NCBI GenBank assembly: GCA_032622095.1
Contig: CP136065.1
Coordinates: forward strand, 57,225,949-57,289,948
Length of the DNA stretch: 64,000 bases
Source of the DNA: Siphonodentalium dalli
Taxonomy: Eukaryota; Mollusca; Scaphopoda; Gadilida; Siphonodentaliidae
Direction: 5' to 3'
The translations under genes and the position numbers were made by a program. Shown here one piece after another: positions 13,101 to 26,600 of this stretch. Within the stretch, counting starts at the first letter, position 1, and the number at the start of each line of letters is the position of its first letter. Below the pieces are notes generated by a model. It was not told where the DNA came from and did no database searches. It was given only the letters and a program-made list of their open reading frames with translations.

Positions 13101-13775
13101 ATAAGAAAAAAAACACGTATTTTCAGCGCCATGTTCGACGAATTTGTTCGGAATCTTCCGCGTATATATATGCATGTACCTCTTACCAAATTACATGCGT
13201 AAATAATTTTGAGGTTCGAACTAGCCATGACCGTTTAAAATTACTTCTCCAGTGGCGAGATAAACATGTATGGTGTGTTGAATTAGTGCACAAAGTAAAC
13301 ACGTGGAAAGTAATGTTGCAAATGTATGCATCTGTCATTGAATTCGTGTTTGCATACTAATCATTATAAACCCTTGGAACGAAACAGATATGATAACCTC
13401 TAAAGGGCGCCATTCAACAGCTACGTGCATACACATAGCAAAAGACAGGAAACTATTGTTCAGTTCTGCGACAGAGACAGAAAGGAGGTATATATATAGT
13501 CAAACGAAAAGGAAGTTTATATTATTTCAGGTATTATTTCAGGATATCTGCACGGTGTGACTGTAGTCTCCATCTTAATGATCTTGCATGGGTTGTTGTC
13601 CAGTTCAAGACAACGTCTTGTATGACTGTGTCACACCAGAACGCCGTTATATTTGAAATCGGAAAAGGGATAGGCCTAAGACATCAGTGTTCTCTTTCAT
13701 TTACAAGGGCCAGTCGGCGGCCAACTTGAATCGTCCGAGCGATGTTTTGGGGTATTCCAAGAAAACACTATGGAG
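10179..13775. other. Intergenic; no confident gene
   Basis: Around 10,760-11,000 base composition is less AT-rich and both strands are open, but no family is recognisable. A strong splice-donor context, GGCAGCAG followed by GTGAGT, lies at 11,451/11,452. A block near 12,480-12,540 (CCCGAA...GTAAATATTTACA...GCGTAGTTCA) recurs diverged near 39,400. Nothing else is supported. Confidence 0.45.
11402..11451 (+). other. Possible 5' UTR exon end of the SLC26 gene
   Basis: The SLC26 first coding exon has a splice acceptor only five bases before its ATG, so an upstream non-coding exon must exist. The sequence ending GGCAGCAG, followed by the near-ideal donor GTGAGT at 11,452, is the best candidate I see. 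The 5' limit is not known. This is inference and needs transcript data. Confidence 0.2.
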
Positions 13776-13887
13776 ATACCGAACAAGGAATAATTAACCC
13801 CGCGATGTCAACGTCGTCACCATATGGACAGGGATTCACAGTTCCATTGTTTGAAAGGCATTTGATACAGTGTTCATGACGTTTCCA
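13776..13887 (-). CDS. Possible orphan terminal exon, Cys- and Trp-rich
   Basis: On the minus strand a good acceptor (pyrimidine tract ending GTCCCGTGCAG) leads into a frame starting WSKWKRHEHCIKC, continuing to CPYGDDVDIAG and IIPCSVSP, then TAG. W-x-x-W followed by regularly spaced cysteines resembles the start of a thrombospondin type 1 repeat or another secreted Cys-rich fold. I find no upstream partner exon on this strand. It may be a pseudo-exon or a real terminal exon. Confidence 0.25.
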
Positions 13888-14348
13888 CTTGCTCCAACTG
13901 CACGGGACAGGAAGATATATTTTTAATTTATTCTTATTTATTTGTAATTTAATTTGCAAATCTGTGTTTAATTTTGTTCAGCCAAAGGTGCGTAGAGAAC
14001 TCGGAAATAAGTCTTAACTTTAATTAGTTATTCCTGGTTTCACGTTATATTGTTATTGTTATAGCATTATAGGCCTATATATTTTATAGGATAAAATGTA
14101 TAATCTAATCCGAAACGAAGAATACAAAAATAAAGCAGATTATAGTTACTATACATAAATAGCTAGCGCCTGTCCTATATGTAACTGTCTCAAGGCTGAT
14201 ACCATGCATGCATGTCTTTGAATTGCAATTGCCAATGTGTGCATGAGTGGCACACGTGACCTATCGCATTGGATATAATATTAAGAAAAACTAGCTTCTA
14301 TAGTTTTGTCAAATTGAAAACGAGTAAAGTTGTCTTTTGGATTTTCAG

Positions 14349-14642
14349 CCACAATGGACAACGTCGGAGATACCCGTCGACTTTTACTGGCGGAGGAATC
14401 TGGTTTTGCCACTCCGGGGAAGGTGTCTGAGTTCGAGAAAGCCTACAGAAAAGAATACGAACGGCGTTCAACGAAATCCAAAATGAAAAGTCAACTCCGT
14501 AGTGTTTGCAGCAAGCAAACGTGTATCGACACCATCAACAGCAGCCTGCCTTTGATCAACGTGTTGAGAACATACAAGAAACAATATATACTCAAAGACA
14601 TGATTGCTGGAATGACCGTTTCGTTCTTACATATTCCACAAG
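14349..14642 (+). CDS. SLC26 coding exon 1 (residues 1-97)
   Basis: The exon follows the acceptor TTTTGGATTTTCAG, with five bases of 5' UTR before the ATG at 14,354. It codes the cytoplasmic N-terminus, a basic stretch, and the first hydrophobic segment ending in HIPQ. The donor is GTAAGG and the last base belongs to a split alanine codon (phase 1). Confidence 0.92.
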
Positions 14643-17600
14643 GTAAGGATAGCGTTTGATATGACTTTCCCGGTACGATCAGGATCTTGCGATGCTATAT
14701 ATCACACATTTGCTGAAGAAGCGCCCAGAGCGCCAAGCTATCGATTGCTATGAGACCATTGCAACACTTACATTGTAAGACGTTATCATTTATAAATCGT
14801 ACAGTCGACGTGGTTGGAATTAACGTTTGTTTATTATTTTTTATTGGGATCAAACATGACATCATAAACACCTTAGTTCGCAAACATTAAAGACGACAAT
14901 TGGGTTTTACATATATCAGTGTACAAATCAATCAAATGGGTTAGACTAAGATCTGGATGACACCTGGTTATCATATCTCCATGAAGATACAGATGTTTAA
15001 CGACATGTCCATGTGCTATACTGGCTAATTATTCTCAGTTTAAAAATAAATGTTGCTATATCTCAGCTCCATTTGGCCGACACAGAGCGATTAGTTGGTT
15101 GTTTGTGTTAGGTTATTAGTCTGGTCCCAAAACAAATTATAGAAAACCTCTATATTGGGCGGATGTACCCTTGTCAGATGCCAGTTTTGGAGGACCCCGA
15201 AAAGTCATGTGCTATCACAGCAGAAACTAAGACTGCACAACGTGACCACTATATTTAACAGGCCTAGCTTCTATACACTTCCATATCGCTTGACAAATTG
15301 TATTTTTTTGTGGAAAATATCTTGAATTGGACAGACTTAATTGTGTTATAATACATGTTCTATTCTAACATGCCACCCTCTGACTGTTCAATGTCCCTCA
15401 GTTTGCAAGCATATATGTATAGCTTAAACAGAATGCTAAATAGACTTGCAATGCTTTCTTCTGTGTATCTATTTTTGCTAGCTCACTATGAGTGCCCTGA
15501 TGCAGCGATGCTAGTCCCATATAAATATGACAGTTGAAAAGATATAATTGTTCAATTGACTTAATTCGGTCACCTCACCATTTGTGGGGTTGTGAAATTT
15601 GAACGCCAAAAGCTCGTTGGAGCGAATTATGGAGATGACTATATATAACTTTTGTGGACATCGTCGATTAAAACATTCTTATCAATGAGTGACCCTTCTC
15701 TCTCCACGCCTAACCCAAAACGGGACAAACTGGCGTCTTTAACCCACATGATTTGATTCCTCGTATCATTGAAAAAAAAACGTGTATGAATTTGGTGGAA
15801 ATTAGTGCTAAACATATTTGTATCAGCTTCGGTGCCACCCCCTCCCCATTCATGACTCGACGTTGCCATTTTTGACATATCTAAACCACGTCTATTAGAC
15901 TCCTGATATAATGGAGATGGTTATATATAAGTTTGGTGGTAATTGACAACTAAACAAATTCGTATCAAATGTAGTGCCCCCTATCTATTTCTCACACAAA
16001 TGGCACCAATTTGGTGTCTTTAATTCACACGATTAGTTTCCTCGCATCATGGAAAAGAATGTGTATAATTTTGTGAATATCGGCTCTAAAAGAATTTTTT
16101 TTTATCAATTCCCTCGGTGCACACCTGACTGATTATGTATAAGTTTGGTGGAAATCGGCGACAAAAATATTTCATCATTTTTGCTGCCCCTCCACTTTTC
16201 TGCCCCTATAGCACCAACAGCGTCATATTATAAAATGTTTACCCAAGCATTATCTTCCTCGAAAACAATTATCTCTGTTAGACACCTTTGGTGCCATGTA
16301 GATAGTCCTATGTGAAGTTCAACATATTCTCGTTCAAATGCGCATATAATCGACCTATAATGTGCAAATAGGTTCATATTGCATTATTTGATTCTGAAAT
16401 AAGTAGATAACGGACTGATATCCGTTATTCCGTTTTATGGCTCAGGCCATAGTGAAAAAAAAATTTAAAGAGGTTACACATGATAAGTCCGTGATTTTGG
16501 TTTATTTGTGTCATAGTCCGCACATAAGGAGCGTATACTGAAGTCATTATGAGTCGATAATGTGACTAAAACGCTCTCATTTTGAATTCACACCATTAGA
16601 TTCCTCATATCATGGAGATGATTATGTATAAGTTTGGTGAAAATCGGCGACACTTTTTTTTTACTGTCCTCCTTTTCTAGCCCTGACCTGGTGGGGCATT
16701 AATGGACTGGTAAAATGTTCAGATACTTACCTTTGAGACATAATTCTTTGTGTTTTCCGCGTTTGAAACTTCGAAAAAGAACTAAAAAGTCGGATTCGAA
16801 GTGCAACATGATCGAAACGAAGCGGAACCAAAAACCGGCTAAGAAGTGATTCTCGGGGAGCGGATTACTAACAGTGCTGACGTGATAACAACAGAGTCAC
16901 TTTTGAAAATTCTAACCCCACCTAGACGCCACAACCGTCTCCGATCTCGCTCGATATGAGAGAAGCGAGATCGGAGACAGTTGTGCCATCTAAATGGTCC
17001 CTCGTGATTTTCTATAGAACACAGATTGATAGACATTCGCAAATATAGATATAGATACCCTAATGCCACTTAGTTGGTGGGCCCAACTATTCAAACAGAG
17101 CTAGACGCTCTCGATAATAAAAGTCAGGTTTACGGACTAAATGCCACTATGTATGTGTTTAAGACTTATTCAATCTCTTTTGTTTTCTTCTGCATACAAT
17201 ACAAGAAAACCATAATCAGAAATGGTAATGCCCTCAAGATCATATTATTAGCCATAAATATAAATAATAATATTACATGAATGCACCGCCTCAGAATTCC
17301 GTTAAAACAACTAATCCTTCAAATTATTAAAAAAAACTACGGCTTATTACTGCATGTTTCTCATTCACTACACCAGAAAGCTTCTAAATTCGGATAAAAA
17401 CTCGGAGGCATTGTCAGTGTTCCCGCCAAGAGTGCATGGCCCAGCCATTGTTCATACCTAAACATCGAAAGCAATTAACGCGGTCATAATAGTTACATAC
17501 TGCAACTATATAAGACACCCAGCGAATACACACCCCACGAAAACCCGAAATGTGTTGTCCTGCGAGAAATCATATCGCTATAGCTCAATTTTACACGGCC

Positions 17601-20600
17601 AGATTAGCCTTCCTACAATATCCTAAAACAATAAAGCGTCTCAAATCATCGGCATAGTCAACAGAACTTTCACGATTCGCGAACTTGGACATCGACACTT
17701 TATAATCGCTTTACATAAGCATGGTCAGACCTATTAGTCCAGGAGATATTGGTAGACCTCTGCACCCCCCCCCCAGGACTTAACTTCACCCCACTAATTT
17801 TCTTCCTTAATGTCTCCTCTAATTTTTTTCACTTGTTAACAAGAATAAAAAGTGGCCGCAGAGACTCCAGACAAGATGGCGTCCATCATGGCGGCCATTT
17901 TTTTTAAAATGCACCAGGTCTCTTTGATCGCCACTATAGTAAAGATGATAGCACATGCGGTCTTGTTTTCCGCTCGATTCGTTATGCTAATATACAACCC
18001 TTACAAATTAGACAAAAATCCGACCCCAGAATCCAATATGGCGGCCAAGATGGCCGCCGAAATATGACAATATGCTATTTTTCTGACATGTTACCACCTT
18101 TCGTTTGTCTCTGTGGGAAAATGTTAGAATTTTTGCGTCATATTATACATTTATAATATAGAGGAGTCATTGGCGAATACATGGGGACCACAATATGCAT
18201 TCATTGCGGGATATATTTTGCCGATATCACGTTTTCCCAAATGCCGGTATCATAGGTCAAAGCCGAATCTCCGTTAATAACGCGATGTTATGTTTCGAAT
18301 CAATGAATGTTATTGCTATTATAACAACACCCATGCATATATATTTGCAGGAGATACTCGCGCTAGGATTCCTCTTATACCTGAGTTGAGGAATATTTAC
18401 CCAAATCCAAGATGGCGGCCAAAATGGCCACCAGAAATAAAAAATCGCCGAAAATCGCTGATTTTAACATCAGTGAGCATTATTGTCATGGCAACTCCAG
18501 TGTTACTCCACACCTGCTTACTATTGTAAGTTGGGAACACTTATTCGAAGAACTTTCCTTGTACCATATCCAAATAAAAGTCCCCCAAATCCAAAATGGC
18601 GCCCACAATGGCGGACAGATTTTGAAAAATCACCGAAATTCCCTCATATTCACATCATTGGGCATTATTGTCGAGACAACTCCATCCATGCGTACAGTTG
18701 AGTTGGAAATACTGAGGTGAAGTAATTACCTTACATCTCATGCAAGAAATGGTTTTCCAAATCGAAGATGGCGGCCAAAATGGCGACCGAAATTTGAAAA
18801 CAAGTCTACATTACTTTACTTTCTTAGGATGGGCGTTATTGTTTCGCGATTTCTACCCACCATTACATGTTGATATGTATGAATTATTCATTAGGGTTTG
18901 GCAAGTGATACTCACAGTCAATATGGCGGCCAACTGGCGGGCAGAAATTGAAAAGAAGCCGATATTATTACATACAAATTTCAACTTTTTGTCATAATAT
19001 TGATTTGTATAAACGAAACGGTACATAATATAAGCCATATATTAGTTCCAATGTAAGTCGTAGCCTTTTGGAAGGATGAAAACCCACAATCGCAATGTGG
19101 CATTTCAAAATCCATTCTCCACTAAGGGCTCATACTGGCCGTAACCGTATATAGGTGCGCCGAATAGCCATATTATGACTTCCAAGAATCAAAACAACAG
19201 TGCCTGAGCTTATTCTGAATTGCCACATTCAGCATTATCTAGACTCGTTTCCGTCTCTTCGTCAGATTAATCTATCTCACTCACAACAACAGTTCACTAC
19301 TCTTCTTTGTAGGAGTGTGCCACTAATCGGAATGTTTCAAACAATACATATGCCGATGTCCAGCTCACGTGTTGGTTTCGAAAGCTTGGAATTCTTAGCG
19401 AGCTTCATTCGTGGTATAGCTTATGGTATAATTCAGATGCTACATATGGGGTGTATGCGTCATCTTTTGCGATACACTATACAGGTATTCGGTCGATGCG
19501 TATACTAGCTTTCAGAAGGATCTATCTGCGTATTGTCAGCTTTGGTGACCTAATGGGGTTAACAACGTGTACACCTGGTGATCTTCCCAAAGAGCCACTT
19601 CTCAATATATGGTTCATCAATTCACATACTCATCTAATGCACTGACGTACCCGGACAACTTCTGTATATGGCTTCGAATGTTGAAAGGCCGACATGTGAC
19701 GGATGCATTTCTGCTAAGGCGTAGAAGACCATAATGCATAATATACCCAAACTCCTTGGACATGATCATAAGAACAAGCATGTTGGCGTCCAGCAATCGT
19801 CTCACCGAACAGATCCAAGCAGATGATAACAATACACACGGTGCTAGTTTGTGGGTATGTGTCATGATAGTGGAAATGAAATTGGACCATGACTGCACCG
19901 CCCCTTATTTTGTTATGTTTTAGATTCAGACAGGATCTCATGTGTGGCTTTGCTTTCCTTGTATGCTAAGATTGTATGTCCCCATCCGTTTGGAAGCCAT
20001 TCTTAAACAACTGGACCAGGAGTATGCCATTGGCTACTGCTGTATAGGCCCCACCAAGACTGGGGTGTAGTCTTAAAGGCGATACCTTTGATAGTTGGTT
20101 GATATGTCATACTCACGCTGGGTGGTATGGTTCAAGAAAGTACAAATGCCATCAACAAAAGGGTGAAATGTTCAACGCGAAGAACATCCAGAGGAATGTT
20201 ATGTTGATGAGCTCTTGCATTCAGTTCAACAAACGTTGGTACACCAAGTGATTTCTTGGTAACATCACAAATGCGACCATTTTCCTGCATGAGACATTAA
20301 CTACTATATTCTAAAGTTATATATATAAAGCTGTATGATCATAAAGGTCGCGTTCCCCAACGGCCACAGCCATTGCCATCGAGACTGTAAATTGTTCTTT
20401 AAATACATAGTGAAATAAATGCACCACAGTTCCTGACATTTTCTTGAATAATACCGCCCACATACTGACACTAACCCCGAGAGAGGATAACAAAACACGC
20501 ATACATTCATGCTATAAAGACATTATCCTTTAGTCCATCCGACTGTTTTGGGGGAGGCTAGCATATTATTATCCAGACAAAGGTGTACGTAGTTGAATCA

Positions 20601-23600
20601 GAAAGGCTTCGAAACGGATGTGGAAATACAATCTTACCACACCAAATAAAACCGACACGCACGACATTCGATATCTTAAACATGCACCAGGTGTAGGGGT
20701 GGTGTATACAGTGGCCCATTGCATTCCCACTATCATGGCGCATGTCCACAAACTAGCACCGCGAGCATTGTTCTTCTCTGCTGGGAGATATTCGACGAGA
20801 CAACTGCGGGGCGTCACACAGTTTGCTTCGGATAATGGTCAAGAAGTGTGGGTAGTCTGTACACTAGGGTCTTCTCCTTAGCAGATAGACATCTGTCCAA
20901 GGGAATGAGACAGCTAGCAACATTCGAAACACTGTCGAAGTTGTCCACATATGCCAATGCGTTAGCTGAGTTTGTGAGTTGACGAACCATCTATTGAGAA
21001 GTGACTAGCTAACTGGTTCGCCAGGTGTACACGTCGTTATCCCATGGGGTATGAGACACATATATAGAGATGACCTTCTGTAAGCTAGACACCGGAAAAT
21101 GAATTGTTTGAAACATTATGATTAGAGGGACCCTACTCCCAGGAAGTGGTGAATACTTTGTCGGTGTGAGCGACCTAGATTTTTCAGACAAAGAAATGGA
21201 AGCTGGTCCAGATAATTATGGACGTGACGTGGCATATCAGAATCTGTTATCATGTAATTGTTCTGATATAACTATTCGGCGCACCTACGCTTACGGCCAT
21301 TATCGGCGCTAAGTGGAGACTGGATTTCGAAATGCCACATCGCGATATTAATTGTGGTGTTTCATCTTTCCAGAAGGATACGAGCTATGTTATTCGTTTT
21401 GATACCTTTAAGTTGAACTAGTAGATGGTTTATGTACAGTTTCGTCCATACATACCGATATTATGACAAAAAGTTGAAATTAATATGTGAAAATATCGAT
21501 TTCTTTTCAATTTCTAGCCGCCAATATAGCAGCGATCTTGGCTGTGAGTATCAATTGCCAAACCCTAATGAATACTTCATGTCACTATTCCATATCAACA
21601 TGTAATGGTGGATAGAAATCGCGAAACAATAACGCCCATCGTAAGAAAGTAAAGTAATGTAGACTTGTTTTCAAATTTCGGTCGCCATTTTGGCCGCCAT
21701 CTTCGATTTGGAAAACCATTTCTTGCATGAGATGTAATGTAATTACTTCACCTCAGTATTTACAACTCAATTGTAAGCATGGGTGGAGTTGTCTCGACAA
21801 TAATGCCCAATGATGTGAATATGAGGGAATTTCGGTGGTTTTTCAAAATCTGTCCGCCATTGTGGGCGCCATTTTGGATTTGGTGGACTTTTATTTGGAT
21901 ATGGTACAAGGAAAGTTCTTCGCCTAAGTGTTCCCAACTTACAATAGTAAGCAGGTGTGGAGTTGTCATGACAATAATGCTCACTGATGTTAAAATCAGC
22001 GATTTTCGGCGATTTTTTATTTCTGGTGGCCATTTTGGCCGCCATCTTGGATTTGGGTAAATATTCCTCAACTCAGGTATAAGAGGAATCCTAGCTCGAG
22101 TATCTCCTGCAAATATATATGCATGGGTGTTGTTATAATAGCAATAACATTCATTGATTCGAAACATAACATCGCGTTATTAACGGAGATTCGGCTTTGG
22201 CCTATGATACCGGCATTTGGGAAAACGTGATATCGGATAAATATATCCCGCAATGAATGCATATTATGGTCCCCCATGTGTTCGCCAATGACTCCTCTCT
22301 ATGACAAATGTATAACATGACGCAAAAATTCTAACATTTTCCCACAGAGACAAACGAAAGGTGGTAACATGTCAGAAAAATAGCATATTTTCACATTTCG
22401 GCGGCCATCTTGGCCGCCATATTGGATTCTGGTGTCGGATTTTTGGCTAATTTGTAAGGATTATATATTAGCATAACGAATCGAGCGGAAAACAAGACCG
22501 CATGTGCTATCATCTTTACTATAATGGCGATCAAAGAGACCTGGTTCATTAAAAAAAACAAGTGAAAAAAATTAGAGGAGACCTTAAGGAAGAAAATTAG
22601 TGGGGTGAAGTTAAGTCCTGGGGGGGGGGGGGGTGCAGAGGTCTACCAATATCTCCTGGACTATATCTTCGAATACTGTAACTCTGCATGGGTCCACATC
22701 ACAAATATCAAAGCATTGTGTTAGAGAAATACAAAGAAAAGCAACGAAACTAGTTCGTCAAATCAAAACTCTATGCTACCGAGACCGAATGATAAGACTC
22801 AATCTGATGTCTTTAGAATATCGAATATTTAGAGGAGATCTAACTGAATCGAGGTATATATAAACTGTTTAATGGTCATTACAATGTCAATGCCTGTGAC
22901 CTATTAGAAAGACATTCACCAGGAAGAACAAGAGGACATAATAAAAAGCTACAGATGCTCATTGTTAACAAGGCCATAGGAAAATATTTCTTCACGCAGA
23001 GGGTGGTAAATAGCTGGAACTCTCCGCCAGAGGCTCCAACACTCGATCAATTCAAAATATAGTTACATTGGACGAAAAGTCGCAAGACTTGTTCCGTATT
23101 ATGATGATGATGATGATCGATGATGATGATTATGATATGATTGATAGAACAAACCACTATTATGATGATCGTTTCGTTATTTGTTTAAAATACGTATCAA
23201 TTGACATATACTCACCCGTTCCCTAATTAAAATCAACATATTTCGACAATTTTAGGGGACCTCTGCGAATTCGGGGACCTCCGCAAATAGTCCGCAAATA
23301 GTCCGCAAATAGCGACCTACTGCGAATTGTCACAACCGGAAAAATTAACCCATTATCTATTTATAAAATGCCCAGCGAGCCATGCACAGCTTTCTAAAAT
23401 ATGTAGAACAGTATACACGGGGGCATTAATGAAAGAACGTTACTACGTGTTTGTCCATTCCTGGTGTCAATCAAACAGGTGCTCCATAGATCGCCTCGCA
23501 TACATAAAATAATTCATTGGCCTAACAATTTTATTATTATTTTTTCTATAAATTTTTCTTACATTCTTTAACAATTTTTATGTGTACCCATACCATAGTA

Positions 23601-26600
23601 TGGTACACATAGTGTCAACGTCCGGATTGACCACTCGTCGTTCGTCCGTCCGTCTGGCCATCCGTCTGTCCGTCCGTAGACACTTTACGTGTAATCATAC
23701 TGTAATGCGATAACTCAAACATTTTCTATCCAATCAGAACCAAATTTTGTGTATGGGTTTCTCAACCCAAAATACAGATCGAGTTCGAATTTGGGTTTGA
23801 TCCGATTTATTTTAAAGGAGTTATGACCATTTTTTTCTCGAAATAAAATAAAATAAAAATTCCGATGCTATAACCAAAGTATTTTTTGTCCGATTGTGTT
23901 CATATTTGATATGTTTGGTTGATGATAACACACCCCTCACCTGTACAGTTTTTGGTATTGATTGGTTGATCGGTTTAGAAAATAATTAACCCTTTACACA
24001 CATGCTATCCAATGCAATACGTTGAACATATTTCTTCTGATCTGCCTCATATTTCTTACCTAGGATTTTCTTCGAACGTTCTTCGTCTGTATGGTTTTTG
24101 GTATTGTTTAATTAACACTTTTCACTCTTATGTTTACTTAGAATTCACACAAGCTGCTATGACTCAAAACATTTTTCATCTGATCAACACCAAATTTGGT
24201 ATATGAATTTATCACCCCTAAATACAGATCGAGTTCTAATATGGGTTTGATCCGATATATTTTAACAGAGTTATGACCCTTTATAATTCAAGTAATTACT
24301 GCTGGGAATTTGAAGAGAACATATCCCACAGACCATGTGTGTTATTGAAATGAGTTAATTATCACTATGCACATTATATACTACATGCTATAAAGCCTGA
24401 TAGTGGTACCACTGGCTGGCAGGACTTGTTTATCAGATGTCAAACTGTGATTGATGACTCTCTGGTGGAGTTCTGTTTTCTGTGCAATATTAAGTTAACC
24501 CCTTTGTTGAAACAGGTTCATTACATTAGTTAATGTACACACTATATGACACATATGCTAACATAATAAATTGGAATAGTCCATTGTTACTTTGTAGGGA
24601 TGTTTTACAGACATTGTTGTTTACAGACACTGTTGTTTTATCTTAGACAAAAATTAATCCACACATTCCTTAGTTCCATGATATGATGTCATTGAAAATT
24701 ATTAACCCTCTCCACACATCATATGGTTTGATGCTTTTGTTTGATCATTCTCCTATTTTATGTCCAGGTTGATGGTGATCCACTTTTGATTTGCATGGAT
24801 TTGGGATTAAAATTAAACCATTCCATAGACACATATTATGCGATAGACAGATATAATATAATACCTTTCACTTTGGGCCAGGTTCAGTAAGGGTTTCAAT
24901 AAATCACCAATTGAATATTCATCATTAGAGGAAATGTCTTATTTTGAAATTCCCTCAATTGCATTTGGGCTCTAGGATAATATTAATGGTGCTGGTATTC
25001 TTGAGACTGACTTATTGTATGGGTTTCTAAATCCAATGACATGCTTTTTATAGACTATTTTGTGTTTATCAGTTCATTAGTTTGGGTAAGATTAACCCCA
25101 TTCTATCCGATTTGATAACTCAAATATTTCCATTGATTATGTTTATAGTTCTTGGCATAGTTGACGATAACACACCTCTAACCTGCATAGTGAGGGTCAT
25201 TTGGTTTATTTGCTTAAAAATATTAACATCCTCCACCAATCCTGTTGACACAATGTGATAACTAAATATTTTTCACACGATCACTATATAAAGTGTGAAT
25301 TGTTGAAACTTTTGCACTCATGAAAAGGTTGGTGTAAGGATTTAGAATATTTAGAAAAATAGCTAATTGCTATCGCCAAGGTATGGGTTAAACATCTGCC
25401 AATAGTGATTGGCCTCTCGTTATCATTTCTTATCATTAGCTCAACTTTACTTTTATAAGTTTGAGCTATTGCCATGGCTTGATATCCGTCGTCCATGTGT
25501 GCGTGTATCTGTCAACAATTTCCTTTATCACGGGCAATAGGTCGTACCTTTGGTCGGATCATTATGAAATTTGTCATGGCTGTTGACATTGACATATAGA
25601 TGGGAACGAGTCATTATGGGGTCATTCGGCAAAAAAACATGGCTGCCAGCGGTCATCTTGGATTTCAAAATTCAATCCATTAGCACGGACTACAGGCCGT
25701 ATACTGTTTGTCTGATTATCATGATATTTGTATATTATGTTAATATTGACATGTAGATGGGAACGAGTCATATTGGGGTCATTGGGCCAAAAAAACATGG
25801 CCACCAGCAGCCATCTTTGATTTTACTCTTTGCATGACTAAATCCTTTGGCACGGGCTACATGTCGTACCTTTGGTCTGATCATCTTGAAATTTGTAAAT
25901 TATGTTAATATTGACATATAGATGGGAACGAGTCAGTTTGGGGTCATTCGCCCATAAACATGGTCACTGGCAGCATCTTGGATTTTACTCTTTGCATGAC
26001 TAAATCCTTTGGCTCGGACTTCAAGTCGTAGCTTTGGTCGAATCATCAGCCATCTTGGATTTTATTCTTTGGCACACCCTACAGTCCACTTCCCTCATCC
26101 GATCATCACCAAACTTCATATTAATCTTGATATTGACCTACTAGATGGAAGCTATCAAATGTTTTTGAATTTCATTGGAAACATAGCCGCCAGCAACCAT
26201 CTTGGATTTTACTTTCTTTATAGATAACTCTTCATGTTGATAATCTAGTATTACTTAGACATTTCAACTTTCCGCATTCCTAATCACTCTGTTGACTGTA
26301 ACACATGAAATTATTCCCTTTCCAAGTTGAGCTACAGTGTCATTGACACTTTCATATTTTCTTACATTCCTTAACAATTTTTATAATTTTTTCTTTTATT
26401 CTATAACAATTTTATTAATTTTTTCTTACATTCTATAACAATTTTACCATTTTTTTTAATTTTGTCTTACCATTCTTTAACAATTTTTATCATTATTTCT
26501 TGCATTCTTTAACAATTTGTTCTCATTTTTTTCAGTTTTTTCTTACATTCTTTAACAATTATAAAAAATAATCTAAAAATTGTTGAGCAAATGCATTCTC

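Noticed and set aside
14330-14353. Earlier ATG giving MSFGFSAT before the SLC26 start
   Set aside because: The stretch is a pyrimidine-rich splice acceptor (TTTTGGATTTTCAG), and the ATG at 14,354 has the better context.
21760-22167. 135-codon minus-strand frame similar to frames at 18.3-18.7 kb
   Set aside because: The likeness is due to the inverted arms of the foldback element. The frames follow subrepeats, overlap in several phases and show no protein family.
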